Counted from the stretch's first letter, positions 23,818 to 32,205 are shown. The stretch: 64,000 bases of DNA from JABWAJ01 sp038323375 (GCA_038323375.1 JBBQGV010000002.1:1-64000); one strand, 5' to 3'. Notes: generated by a model from the sequence alone, not told the origin. Numbers and translations: made by a program.

Positions 23818-24228
23818 TTAATCGTCCTGGTCGTTATCAGGATCGTCTTTGTTCGTCAAACTACTGACCAAGTTCCAAATTCCAATACCTACGGCCTTAA
23901 CCGCTTGCGGGTTTCGTGCGATGAGGGTTGTAATGCCAAACTGTAGTGCAGTGCCCAGCAGGTTTCTTAACGGACCGTGAGAAACACTTTGAAAAAGTTT
24001 TTTGGAAAGGTAGCCGGTCGCTAAACCGGTCGCGATACTGATGAAATTGTTGGTCACTTCCGTGGATTCTGTCGCCTCCCTGAATGTGCTTTTGATCAGG
24101 TTGATTGGCTTTACACTCTCGTAGGCAAGGTGAAATTGCTCTTTCAGCAATTTGATTTCTTCGCCCTGCACCGCTTCTAAATGAAGGATAGCCGCTCTAA
24201 GCTCGGTGTCCGAATTTATGCTATTCAT
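23818..24228 (-). CDS. Hypothetical protein linked to the holin-like gene
   Basis: A 136-aa protein, not assigned to a named family. The N-terminal half (1-60) is charged and helical (ELRAAILHLEAVQGEEIKLLKEQFHLAYESV). The middle has weakly hydrophobic Gly/Ala segments (FISIATGLATGYLSKKLF, NLLGTALQFGITTLIA) and the C-terminus is acidic (NKDDPDNDQDD). It lies 6 nt downstream of the holin-like gene and 21 nt upstream of the AI-2E transporter. This YtxH/holin-X/helical protein triple is common in Bacteroidota, so it is a real gene, probably membrane-associated. Confidence 0.68.
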   Translation of the reverse strand: MNSINSDTELRAAILHLEAVQGEEIKLLKEQFHLAYESVKPINLIKSTFREATESTEVTNNFISIATGLATGYLSKKLFQSVSHGPLRNLLGTALQFGITTLIARNPQAVKAVGIGIWNLVSSLTNKDDPDNDQDD

Positions 24229-24234
24229 GATTTT

Positions 24235-24576
24235 TTATTGAAGTGCTTTTACAATAATTAATTCACTGATGGGTTTTTTTATCCACTTGTGAAGGAAAAG
24301 CTTCAAGACAATTCCAGCCAAAAGATAAAATGCCGCTACAATGAAGAAACCATAATAAGTCTTGCCGAGTAAATCTCCCAACAAAAAGGCAATGCCTATG
24401 CTTAAAACAACGATAAACAAAGAAATTGTGGAGAGGACGATCAGCCTGGACACCAATGAGGTCACTACCACCGTAATGGTCTCCAAAGTTTTGAACTTTG
24501 AAAGTTCATAGGTTGTTCTGGCATAAGCTTCTGCTTTGTCAACCAATGATTCAAACAAATCTACCCGAGTTTCCAT
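24235..24576 (-). CDS. Phage-holin-superfamily-like membrane protein (non-phage)
   Basis: A 113-aa protein when started at METRVDLFESL; the frame is open further upstream but that part runs into a repeat. Amphipathic N-terminus (about 1-35), then two transmembrane helices (about 45-68 and 75-98) with a short loop LGKTYYG, ending in a basic helix. This is the layout of the actinobacterial Holin-X/PF07332-type proteins that occur chromosomally beside YtxH-type genes. No lysis genes are nearby, so a holin function is unlikely; a membrane-stress role fits better. Confidence 0.75.
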   Translation of the reverse strand: METRVDLFESLVDKAEAYARTTYELSKFKTLETITVVVTSLVSRLIVLSTISLFIVVLSIGIAFLLGDLLGKTYYGFFIVAAFYLLAGIVLKLFLHKWIKKPISELIIVKALQ

Positions 24577-24624
24577 AACTGTGTTTTTTACCTTAATTCC
24601 TGTATCGGTTGTGATATAAGAAGC

Positions 24625-24684
24625 AAAGGGCAAGAAGCAAGTTGGCAACTTGCGTATTTGCCTCTTGCCAACTTGCCTTTTGCC
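24625..24684. repeat. GGCAAG-family palindromic repeat
   Basis: Alternating GGCAAG, GAAGCAAGTTGGCAAC and, reversed, CTTGCCAACTTGCC, making an inverted repeat centred near 24655. Related copies occur at 37219-37266 and inside the hairpin at 42121-42229. It lies between the YtxH gene end and the holin-like gene start, so it is a transcribed spacer or terminator-like structure. Confidence 0.7.
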
Positions 24685-24696
24685 AGCCTACCTCTT

Positions 24697-24975
24697 CTAC
24701 TTCGTAGCAGCCATCACTTTAGCTTCCAACGCGTCCGCTTTCGCTTTTCCGTTTTCAATCATGTGGGTCGCATCTGTTTTCAACGTTTCAAATTTCTTAG
24801 TGACGCCATCTACCATTGTATTGAATTTGGTGCTCAATTCATTGATATAGTCATCACTTTTTTGAGTAATTTTTTTTCGTGTAGAGGTGCCTTTATCCGG
24901 AGCAAATAAAACACCTAACGTTGCGCCAATGGCGAAACCTGCTAAAATGCCTAAAACGGCTTTTCCTGAATCCAT
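24697..24975 (-). CDS. YtxH domain protein
   Basis: A 92-aa protein from the ATG of MDSGKAVLGI; upstream codons in the same frame fall in a palindromic repeat and are rejected. The N-terminus has one membrane helix of the YtxH type: GKAVLGILAGFAIGATLGVLFAPDKGTSTRKKI, with the family APxxG(x)TR motif at about 26-34. The rest is helical and charged (YINELSTKFNTMVDGVTKKFETLKTD). YtxH proteins belong to the general stress response in Firmicutes and are common, but uncharacterised, in Bacteroidota. Here it heads the gene run with the holin-like protein. Confidence 0.85.
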   Translation of the reverse strand: MDSGKAVLGILAGFAIGATLGVLFAPDKGTSTRKKITQKSDDYINELSTKFNTMVDGVTKKFETLKTDATHMIENGKAKADALEAKVMAATK

Positions 24976-25017
24976 TATTGTTTGTTTTTTAATTTGAGTA
25001 AATGATGTACACCTCTT

Positions 25018-25201
25018 AGAGCTTATTGGGGAATTCATCAATTGGCTACAGGTGGCAAATTTTATTTTATACTGCGTTGGATTTTTTCAAGATAGCTGCC
25101 GGCTATCTTTGCAAAATCCGCCTTGTCTAAAATGAAATTTCCTAACGCTCGCCCAAATCGAAGATTCGACATAGTCAATCATGAAATCCCCGACAAGCTC
25201 T
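25018..25201. repeat. Family-2 palindromic element, 184 bp
   Basis: Same length and termini as the copy at 17545-17728, inverted. Arms AGAGCTTATTGGGG and CCCCGACAAGCTCT bracket a centre GATAGCTGCCGGCTATC. The stop codon TAA of the membrane protein at 25201-25386 shares its last base with the element's edge. The other end lies 43 bp before the YtxH start codon, so the element separates the two genes. Confidence 0.9.
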
Positions 25202-25386
25202 TAGATGCGCATGTTTCTTAGAGAATCCAAAAGCCCAAATGCTTGTAGGAGCCAAATAACCAAGCCGACTACAACCACTACGTTGAGGATGTTTTTGATT
25301 TTTCGATCCATCGGAATGTAGTTGTTTACAAGCCAGAGTAAGACTCCGACGACTATCAGGACGATTAATACATTAAAAATTGGCAT
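25201..25386 (-). CDS. Thivi_2564-like two-span membrane protein
   Basis: A 61-aa protein from the ATG of MPIFNVLIVLIVVGVLLWLV; the longer frame would overlap the previous gene. Two transmembrane helices (about 4-24 and 37-56) are separated by the diagnostic loop NNYIPMDRKIKNILN, which I recognise from the Thivi_2564 membrane family (function unknown). It begins 10 nt after the sigma-like gene and is therefore probably driven by promoter 5. Its stop codon lies in a family-2 repeat. Confidence 0.8.
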   Translation of the reverse strand: MPIFNVLIVLIVVGVLLWLVNNYIPMDRKIKNILNVVVVVGLVIWLLQAFGLLDSLRNMRI

Positions 25387-25396
25387 GGTAAAGATT

Positions 25397-25843
25397 TTAA
25401 AATGAAGCATTAAGAATTAAGACACTTGCCGGAAAGGCGTTTGTCGTTTTTTGCTTTCTCAGCAAAGAAACTTCTTCGCGAAGTTTGGTTGCAATTTCAG
25501 AACGGGTTAAATTGTTTTCAGCGCTGTATTGCTCCAGGCTTATTTGCTCGCAAAGTAGTTTGTGCATAACCGGCGCTTTTTCAAATTCCTTCAGTTTGAA
25601 GTTGATTTTTGTTTGGTCGGGATTCAGCTTTTCCTGCGCTGTCTGGATCATTAGTTTTACAAGGGTTGCACAAAGCGATGTATAGTTTTTTTGCGTTAAT
25701 TTTTTTTTGTATATTTTTTGAAATGTTGTGATCAGTATTTCTTCCGCTTCTTTTTGGGTCGGCGAAATTTCCAGTGCAATGCCATAAAGCATGGAACTAT
25801 AGGTGTTGTACAACATTTCCAAGGTGCAAGAGACGTGCTTCAT
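25397..25843 (-). CDS. Sigma-factor-like protein, degenerate
   Basis: A 148-aa protein from ATG 25843 (MKHVSCTLEMLYNTYSSMLYG). Residues about 8-50 resemble sigma-70 region 2 of ECF factors (LYGIALEISPTQKEAEEILITTFQKIYKKK, compare the usual AEDIVQETF motif). The C-terminal half has a weak region-4-like pattern (AENNLTRSEIATKLREEVSLLRKQ). It is shorter than functional ECF factors and the -10 binding aromatic cluster is poor, so it may be a relic or a repurposed regulator. It lies behind promoter 5 with a terminator-like leader hairpin and is followed by a tiny membrane protein. Confidence 0.5.
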   Translation of the reverse strand: MKHVSCTLEMLYNTYSSMLYGIALEISPTQKEAEEILITTFQKIYKKKLTQKNYTSLCATLVKLMIQTAQEKLNPDQTKINFKLKEFEKAPVMHKLLCEQISLEQYSAENNLTRSEIATKLREEVSLLRKQKTTNAFPASVLILNASF

Positions 25844-25878
25844 GTTGCTTAGTTTATGGTGGTTTGACTGGCGAAAAA

Positions 25879-25915
25879 GCACAAAGACCCGCTTTTTAAA
25901 AAGCAGGCTTTGTGC
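25879..25915 (-). terminator. Hairpin with U-tract in the sigma-like gene leader
   Basis: Arms 25879-25897 and 25898-25915 (GCACAAAG at the base, AAAAA/TTTTT near the tip) form an 18-19-bp stem, followed by UUUUU on the minus strand. It is a terminator for the 1836-aa protein gene upstream. Because promoter 5 lies between that gene's stop and this hairpin, it also sits in the leader of the sigma-like gene. An alternative ACCCGC/GCGGGT pairing (25914-25919 with 25887-25892) is possible. Confidence 0.7.
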
Positions 25916-25956
25916 GGGTTAAGAGAACAGTTATTCGTTTCTGGTGTTCGTTGATA

Positions 25957-26024
25957 CAAAGATCGGGAACTTATAGCAGTCAATCGTTACACAATCTTTG
26001 AAAGGAGTTACATTATTCACACAT
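25957..26024 (-). promoter_or_regulatory. Direct-repeat promoter 5 (sigma-like gene)
   Basis: TTACACAA at 25987 and TTACATTATTCACAC from 26008 are 21 bp apart. The -7 core TTTG (CAAA at 25957-25960) follows 26 nt on. It starts 2 bp after the stop codon of the giant surface protein. The next ATG is 144 bp away, leaving a leader of about 105 nt that contains a terminator-like hairpin. Confidence 0.85.
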
Positions 26025-26026
26025 TT

Positions 26027-29000
26027 TTAATCATTTTCCAAGATCACAATGACTTTTGTGTGGACTTCCTGCTCCGTTTTTATTTGAACCAGGTGACTTC
26101 CTTCGGAAACCCGAGACACGTCAATGTCAACGGAATTGAGTCCAGTGCGCGCGTTGATTTTTTCACTCAGCATGACCTGACCAAGCAGGTTGATGAATCG
26201 GAATTCGACCACTTCTTCCACCGCAGATTCGAAGCTCAGGGTTACCCGGTTGCTGGCAGGGTTCGGCCACAGCTTGATTTGTTGCAGGAATTCCTTTGGT
26301 GCCGTGGAATTCAAATTGGGCGGAGTAGTTTTGGCATCCGTTTCAGGAACTGCTGCGGCGAGGACACCAGTAAAAGGATCAACCGGTAAATTCGTGCAAG
26401 GCAGCACAATCATGCACATCGAAACGCAACCAAAGGCATCGGTGACCGTGAGGATGATTTTCACCTCCGACCAGCCTATGTAAATGATGATTTCCGGCGT
26501 TCCGTGGCCGCCCTGGATAAAGCATTCACCGCCGATGATTTCCCATTCGTACGTTAGTGGCCCTGAGCCGCCTGTAACCACACTGGTAATGATTACTCCG
26601 TGGGAGTTGCATTCTACAACTTCCGGAACTACGACCTCGCATTCGAGGAAAGTATCCGGAATCCAGGTGATTTTTTGTACAAAAGTTGACGTATTGCCGC
26701 ACGCATCGGTAGCAACCCAGGTTCTGGTTACGATAAATTGTCCAGGCGTATTACCCGGCACGATTGTTTCGGTGTAGACAATCGTTCCAGGTTGAGCAAG
26801 GTCAACTACATTGACTTCAGGAGCTGGCGGCAGTGGCGCACAGATAATGGTGAGGTCTACCGTGGTCTCGCTAAAGCTGAATTCAGGCACCAGGTCATCC
26901 ATGATGTCCAAGGTGAAGGTGAAAGTCGTCATGTTGCCGCAAGCATCCGTGGCCATCCAGGTGTAGACCCTGCGTTCAAAATAGCCTTCCGCCTCACAAT
27001 CTGCGGCATACGTGATTTTTACCGTAAAGACCGGGATGATTTCTTGATCGCAGTCGTCGCGGACGATGACGCTATATTCATCCAAAGCATTCAAATTACC
27101 AATCAGGTAGATTTGTGAGGATGGAATGAGGTTATAATCCTGGTCTAAAAAAGGCAGAATGACCGATCCATCGGGAATGATGATTTCCGGCGGCGTCTGG
27201 TCGTTCATGATAATCGTTTGACGGATCTCAGTCACTTGACCACAACTGCCGACCGCTGTCCAGGTTCTGATAATGGACAAACCACTACAAGGAAGGTCTA
27301 AAGTATCCTCCTGCATCGTCACCGCAACAAATTCTCTGGCGCATGGATCAAACGCAGTCACTTCGGGAATGCTGAGGTCGTCGCAAATTTCTTCGTCAAC
27401 GCCTGCAATGACCGGAGGCCTGCTCTGCACGTGAATGGTTTGTTCCCGGGTCGTAGAGTTGCCGCATGAATCCCTTAACGTGATTGAGCGCAGCACATCG
27501 TACTCATAAATGCAATCCCCCCGTACGGTCGTATCCCTTGTGGTCATCGTTACTGCACCACTGTTGTCGGTACCAAAATTCTCTGGTAACGCTTCGTCGC
27601 ACCCGATCGTCATTTCCGAAACGAAGTTGACAAAGCTGGGGTTGGTATAGTCCACGACATGAACGATCACAGTAAGCTCGGTAAAATTGCCGCAAACATC
27701 AATGGCCGTCCATTTCAATTCTATAGCGATCAGGAATCCATCGGTTGTGCAATCTCCCGTTTCAAGGACTGTTTCTGTGAAATCCACAACGCCTCCTGAG
27801 AAACAGGCGCCTTCAAGCCTCACATCATTGATGCCAAAATCCGTATAGTTGCCATTTTCACCGGTGTAATCCAGGATCATGACTTCGGCGGAATCCAATG
27901 CAATCAGGATCGGATTGATAAATACCAATCCCGACAAACTTTGGTCGTTCAGCAGCAGGATGGAGGTATCTCTCGATACGTTTCCGCAATTGTCATAAGC
28001 TTCGTAAATTCTCCGAATGGCATTTCCGTCACCGCATGGGTTGGGTGTATTAAAATCCTGGAAAAGCAGAACGGTAGGCCCTCCGCAATTATCTAAGGCC
28101 ACAACATTGTACAGCGCCGGATTGTTGAAGCAGGCCGTATCCAGGACGCCAATGATCACCGGTGGTTCGTCATCCATAAGGGTGATGCGCTGTGTCGCAA
28201 TGGTTTGATTGCCACAATCATCTGTTGCCCTCCACGTCCTCACAATCACCTGGCCGAACTGGCAGCCTGTGAGCGGTAAGGTTTCTTCCAACAGCACAAT
28301 ACAAGCGCACAAGCATTCATCTATGGCGTAAATAAAATCGGGCGCGCCGGGAATTTCATTGCAATTGACCGTAATATCTAACGGCACCCCAAAAATGACA
28401 GGCGGAATCGTATCCACCAAGGCGAGAAAAACGAACGCACTCGTACTGTTTCCGCAGATATCGGTAGCAGTCCAGGTCAGGCGATACAGGTTGATAAAAC
28501 CATCCACGCAATCTCCTGCGTCTTGTTGAACCTCACTGTATACGAGGTTTACCGGCCCGGTACAATTATCCGTTGCCTGAATGGTGCCATTGTCAAAGGA
28601 AGGAATATCCCACTCCGGATTTTGACCATAACACTGAACTTCAATGGTGTCGCCAATTGGAAAATCTGCCGGGAACACGATCTCAGGTGGTGTATTGTCT
28701 AGTACCGTAATAACTTGAACGCAGGTAGCTGTGTTGCCACAAACGTCGGTGGCCTGATAAGTCCTGGTCAGGGTAAAGTTATTTTCGCAAGTTTGGTTGG
28801 TAATGACATCCCCAACGTGGGCTACGGCAACGATACCACCGCAATTGTCAGAAACGGTCACAAAATCAAAGTTGATTGCCGGTACCTGAATGGCGCATTG
28901 CACCGTCAGATTTCCAGGGCAAGTAATGGTTGGCGGGCTGTTGTCGCCAACGGTGATGGTCTGAACGCAGGTGCTGCTGTTTCCAAAAGCATCCGTAGCT

Positions 29001-31537
29001 ACCCAGGTACGTGTAATCGTGTACTCCTCCGGGCATAATCCAGCCGCAGTAACATCACTGAAAGTAATGGTCGGTGCAAGGGTGCAATTGTCCGTTGCGG
29101 TGGCCGTACCCGTATTTAGTGGCAATGTACTGGCATCACATTCAATGGATACCCCAGCCGGACAAGTGATGACAGGTGGCGTAACGTCAAAAGTGACGGT
29201 TGCGCTGCAAGTGCTGGAACATCCGTTTGCTTCGGTAACGACTACAGAATAGGTGCCTGGCAAGCTAACGGTAATACAATTAGTGGTCGCGCCGGTGCTC
29301 CACAAATAGCTGGCAGCGCCCGCAGGCACGCAAAGTTGGGTATTGAGGATTTCGCAGAGCAATAAATTGCCGGTGATGGTGCACGGCGGAAGCGGGTTGA
29401 CAATAACCGTCGCGCTGCAAGTGCTGCTGCATCCGTTGGCTTGTGTTACGATAACAGAATAGACGCCCGGTAAGCTAACCGTAATACAATTGGTCGTAGC
29501 GCCCGTACTCCATAAATAGCTGGCAGCGCCTGACGGTACACAAAGTTGGGTTGATTCCCCTTGACAAAGCGATAAATCGCCAGCAATAGAACAAGCTGAC
29601 ATCGGGTTGAAAGTAACGGTGGCGCTGCAAGTGCTACCGCATCCGTTCAAATCTATCACGGTTACCGTATAAGTCCCGGCTAAACCGACGGTGATACAAT
29701 TGGTGGTCGCGCCCGTGCTCCAGGTATAACTGACAAAACCGGGAGGTGCACAAAGTTCTGTTGTTTGCCCAACATTACAGAGCAATAAATCGCCGGTGAT
29801 GTTGCAAACCGGCAGCGGATTGACAATAACCGTCACGCTGCAAGTGCTGCTGCATCCGTTTAAATCTGTAATGGTCAAGGTGTAAATTCCTGCTATACCG
29901 ACCGTAATACAATTAGTGGTCGCGCCGGTGCTCCACAAATAGCTTGCAAAACCTAATGGCGCGCAAAGCTCAGTTGAAAGTCCCTGGCAGATGGATAAAT
30001 CACCGGTGATAGAACAAACCGGCGACGGATTAACGACAACTGTAACGCTGCAAGTGCTGGAGCAGCCACTCGCATCAATAATAGTCACGGTATAAACGCC
30101 AGCAACACTGACGGGAATACAAGCGGTAAGAGCGCCTGTATTCCACAAATAAGTTGCCGCGCCGGGAGGTGCGCATAGTTCTGTGGATTCCCCTTCGCAG
30201 AGCGATAAATCGCCAGTAATGGAACAAACAGGCAATGAATTGACCGTGACGGTGGCGCTACAGGTATTGTTACATCCATTTGCGTCCATCAAAGTAACGG
30301 TGTAGATTCCCGAAGTACTTACCGTAATGCAATTTGTGGTCTGGCCGGTATTCCATAAATACGTAAAACCCGCAGGCGCACAAAGCTCGGTTGTTTCCCC
30401 CTGGCAAATGAATAAGTCGCCGGTGATAGAGCACGCCGGCAGCGGGTTGACGATTACGGTCGCGTTGCACGTGCTGGTGCAACCGTTCGCGTCTATAATT
30501 GTAAGAATGTAATTGCCCGAAGTGAAAACTGTGATACATTGAGTCATAGCGCCGGTGCTCCACAAGTAGGTCATACCGGGAGGGCCGCAAAGCTCGGTTG
30601 TTTCGCCCTGGCAGATGAATAAATCCCCCGTAATGGAGCAAACCGGCAATGGGTTGACGGTGACAACAATGTGATTTGATTCGGCAATGCCGCATTCTGT
30701 AGTATTAGTTACAAAATATTCGCCGCTGGTGCTAACAACAATGGATGGCGTTGTTGCTCCGGTATTCCAGACGCCGTCAATATTGCCGGAAAGGGTCACG
30801 CTCCCTCCGATGCAAAACGACGTTAGACCACTTGCGGTGATGACTGCTGGAACCGCCGGTAATCCGATGGAAATTGTGTTGCTGAATAAAGAAATGGCAC
30901 CCTCACGCGAAAGCGCCCTGCCAATGAGATCCGAGCCTTCTAATAAGTTAATGGCACCATTAACCAAGAGTGTTCCCCTGAAAAGGGAAAAATCGCCTAA
31001 ATCAAATTGGCCATTAACTTGCCAATACACATTACATAAGGAGGCACCGTTGATTAGTGTAACGCTCGAAAAGGTGCTTGTCGCAAATGCGCCGTCTATC
31101 TGGAAAATAAATAAGGCGTCAGGATCACCCTGGCCATTCAAAGTTAAATTTCCATTTAAAGTCGAAGCTGCACCCGTACAATAGATGTTGGGGGTGAGGG
31201 TTTGCCCGTTTCCCAAGGTAACCCCGATTACAGCACCGCAGGTAAGCGCGGCCACAGCGCCGTATGCAGCATCCACATCTACTGCAGCCTGCGCGGATAC
31301 TGCGTCGGCCACATGAATATCTCCCATGACGACTCCCGGAGGAAAACCAGAGAATGCCCCTACATGGGTGCCGATATCGCCGATGATGGAAGATGGTCCA
31401 AGATTGTCGAATGCACCGGCTGCGGTAAATGCCGCAAAACTGGTAGCGACGCCCAAGTCGGGTGCCTGACTAAAACTGGCCTTTGGCATTAAAATCAAAA
31501 TAAATGCCAATAATAAGTTTTGTAAAAGATGTTTCAT
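26027..31537 (-). CDS. Giant T9SS-secreted DUF3494 / repeat surface protein (1836 aa)
   Basis: Signal peptide about 1-23 (ending SFSQA). Residues about 25-230 are a DUF3494 ice-binding-like domain (LGVATSFAAFTAAGAFDNLGPSSIIGDIGTHVG to VYWQVNGQFDLGDFSLFRGTLLVNG). Residues about 230-300 hold one diverged Ig/PKD-like unit, and about 296-785 hold seven 69-70-aa tandem repeats, each with C-SITGDL, LC-APPG, LWSTGATTNCITV and NGCSSTCSATV (four Cys per unit). About 785-1600 are HYR-like repeats (CxGNxTTCVQxITVxDxxPP). The end, LKLWPNPASNRVTLSFESA to HTKVIVILEND, is a type A T9SS sorting domain. It should be exported and anchored on the cell surface as an adhesin, possibly ice-binding. It is driven by promoter 6 and appears monocistronic. 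Confidence 0.9.
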   Translation of the reverse strand: MKHLLQNLLLAFILILMPKASFSQAPDLGVATSFAAFTAAGAFDNLGPSSIIGDIGTHVGAFSGFPPGVVMGDIHVADAVSAQAAVDVDAAYGAVAALTCGAVIGVTLGNGQTLTPNIYCTGAASTLNGNLTLNGQGDPDALFIFQIDGAFATSTFSSVTLINGASLCNVYWQVNGQFDLGDFSLFRGTLLVNGAINLLEGSDLIGRALSREGAISLFSNTISIGLPAVPAVITASGLTSFCIGGSVTLSGNIDGVWNTGATTPSIVVSTSGEYFVTNTTECGIAESNHIVVTVNPLPVCSITGDLFICQGETTELCGPPGMTYLWSTGAMTQCITVFTSGNYILTIIDANGCTSTCNATVIVNPLPACSITGDLFICQGETTELCAPAGFTYLWNTGQTTNCITVSTSGIYTVTLMDANGCNNTCSATVTVNSLPVCSITGDLSLCEGESTELCAPPGAATYLWNTGALTACIPVSVAGVYTVTIIDASGCSSTCSVTVVVNPSPVCSITGDLSICQGLSTELCAPLGFASYLWSTGATTNCITVGIAGIYTLTITDLNGCSSTCSVTVIVNPLPVCNITGDLLLCNVGQTTELCAPPGFVSYTWSTGATTNCITVGLAGTYTVTVIDLNGCGSTCSATVTFNPMSACSIAGDLSLCQGESTQLCVPSGAASYLWSTGATTNCITVSLPGVYSVIVTQANGCSSTCSATVIVNPLPPCTITGNLLLCEILNTQLCVPAGAASYLWSTGATTNCITVSLPGTYSVVVTEANGCSSTCSATVTFDVTPPVITCPAGVSIECDASTLPLNTGTATATDNCTLAPTITFSDVTAAGLCPEEYTITRTWVATDAFGNSSTCVQTITVGDNSPPTITCPGNLTVQCAIQVPAINFDFVTVSDNCGGIVAVAHVGDVITNQTCENNFTLTRTYQATDVCGNTATCVQVITVLDNTPPEIVFPADFPIGDTIEVQCYGQNPEWDIPSFDNGTIQATDNCTGPVNLVYSEVQQDAGDCVDGFINLYRLTWTATDICGNSTSAFVFLALVDTIPPVIFGVPLDITVNCNEIPGAPDFIYAIDECLCACIVLLEETLPLTGCQFGQVIVRTWRATDDCGNQTIATQRITLMDDEPPVIIGVLDTACFNNPALYNVVALDNCGGPTVLLFQDFNTPNPCGDGNAIRRIYEAYDNCGNVSRDTSILLLNDQSLSGLVFINPILIALDSAEVMILDYTGENGNYTDFGINDVRLEGACFSGGVVDFTETVLETGDCTTDGFLIAIELKWTAIDVCGNFTELTVIVHVVDYTNPSFVNFVSEMTIGCDEALPENFGTDNSGAVTMTTRDTTVRGDCIYEYDVLRSITLRDSCGNSTTREQTIHVQSRPPVIAGVDEEICDDLSIPEVTAFDPCAREFVAVTMQEDTLDLPCSGLSIIRTWTAVGSCGQVTEIRQTIIMNDQTPPEIIIPDGSVILPFLDQDYNLIPSSQIYLIGNLNALDEYSVIVRDDCDQEIIPVFTVKITYAADCEAEGYFERRVYTWMATDACGNMTTFTFTLDIMDDLVPEFSFSETTVDLTIICAPLPPAPEVNVVDLAQPGTIVYTETIVPGNTPGQFIVTRTWVATDACGNTSTFVQKITWIPDTFLECEVVVPEVVECNSHGVIITSVVTGGSGPLTYEWEIIGGECFIQGGHGTPEIIIYIGWSEVKIILTVTDAFGCVSMCMIVLPCTNLPVDPFTGVLAAAVPETDAKTTPPNLNSTAPKEFLQQIKLWPNPASNRVTLSFESAVEEVVEFRFINLLGQVMLSEKINARTGLNSVDIDVSRVSEGSHLVQIKTEQEVHTKVIVILEND
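29185..30650 (-). repeat. Seven in-frame ~208-bp tandem repeats
   Basis: Seven coding units of 69-70 codons inside the giant surface protein. The nucleotide sequence is strongly conserved around the codons for the NGCSSTCSATV and LWSTGATTNCITV motifs. Units 4, 6 and 7 are the most alike, which suggests recent duplication or gene conversion. Copy number may vary between strains by recombination. Confidence 0.9.
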
Positions 31538-31577
31538 GTTATTTCATATTTTTGTAATAAATCAACATTCAGTACCT

Positions 31578-31645
31578 TAAAATTGACCTTTTATATTTGG
31601 AAGAATATTACACAATTAAATGAAATAATTACATCATTCACACCT
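31578..31645 (-). promoter_or_regulatory. Direct-repeat promoter 6 (giant surface protein)
   Basis: TTACACAA at 31608 and TTACATCATTCACAC from 31629 are 21 bp apart. The -7 core is TTTA (TAAA at 31578-31581), 26 nt from the motif, and the ATG is 71 bp from it. Confidence 0.83.
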
Positions 31646-31752
31646 TTTATGTCTGAATGATGAGCTTTTGTTTTGGAAATAAAATAGGTTGGGTAGGAGA
31701 CACCAGGACGGCATCTTAAATTCATGTGTCGGGAAAAGAATAGGGTAAAAAA

Positions 31753-32193
31753 TTAAACCTTTTTAAAAGTAACATCCAGCAAAATTCGTGTCAGGATATA
31801 CGATCCGATCAGGCTTATCATGAGTCCTTCAACCAAAATAAAAAGACTGGCTGTAAAAGGCGTGAGGTATTCCCCCATTTGCGAGTTTTGGCGCAGGGTC
31901 TCCAGAAATTCCGGATTCATCGCAATAAAAATCGTCATAAATACAGTAAACCCGCCAATGCCAATGACAGAAGCGCTCATTCCTTGCGCCACGCCCGCCA
32001 TATATCTAACCATGTTTTCCGGGTTGTGAACGTAGTAGGATCTGATAGCCCAATACAGGCAAAATAACTGGATTACGCCGTTAAACAAGTGGAGTTCAGT
32101 GCGATAGCCCAAGCCCATAGCATACATAAGCAAGAAAAAAGCAATGAATCCCGCCAACATCCACAGACCCATTTTGATTGAAATTGCATGCAT
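31753..32193 (-). CDS. Four-span membrane protein (possible DUF4199)
   Basis: A 146-aa protein with four hydrophobic segments at about 8-28, 35-50, 72-92 and 112-138. The mid-protein stretch NPENMVRYMAGVAQGMSASVIGIGGFTVFMTIF recalls DUF4199-type Bacteroidota membrane proteins, but the assignment is tentative. It follows dps by 12 nt and is the third gene of the operon under promoter 7. Function unknown; a membrane partner in the Dps-associated stress response is an inference. Confidence 0.65.
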   Translation of the reverse strand: MHAISIKMGLWMLAGFIAFFLLMYAMGLGYRTELHLFNGVIQLFCLYWAIRSYYVHNPENMVRYMAGVAQGMSASVIGIGGFTVFMTIFIAMNPEFLETLRQNSQMGEYLTPFTASLFILVEGLMISLIGSYILTRILLDVTFKKV

Positions 32194-32205
32194 GGCAAGC
32201 TGGTT

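Noticed and set aside
24235..24576. Holin-like gene as evidence of a prophage
   Set aside because: No endolysin, capsid, tail or integrase genes are near; Holin-X-type proteins beside YtxH genes are chromosomal in many bacteria.
29185..30650. Regular ~208-bp repeats as a possible CRISPR or satellite array
   Set aside because: The repeats are in frame, code for Cys-rich 69-70-aa domains and diverge at synonymous positions; there are no short identical repeats with unique spacers.
26060..31492. Many open frames on the plus strand opposite the giant surface protein
   Set aside because: They are shadows of the repetitive GC-rich coding strand; they lack start context and family similarity.
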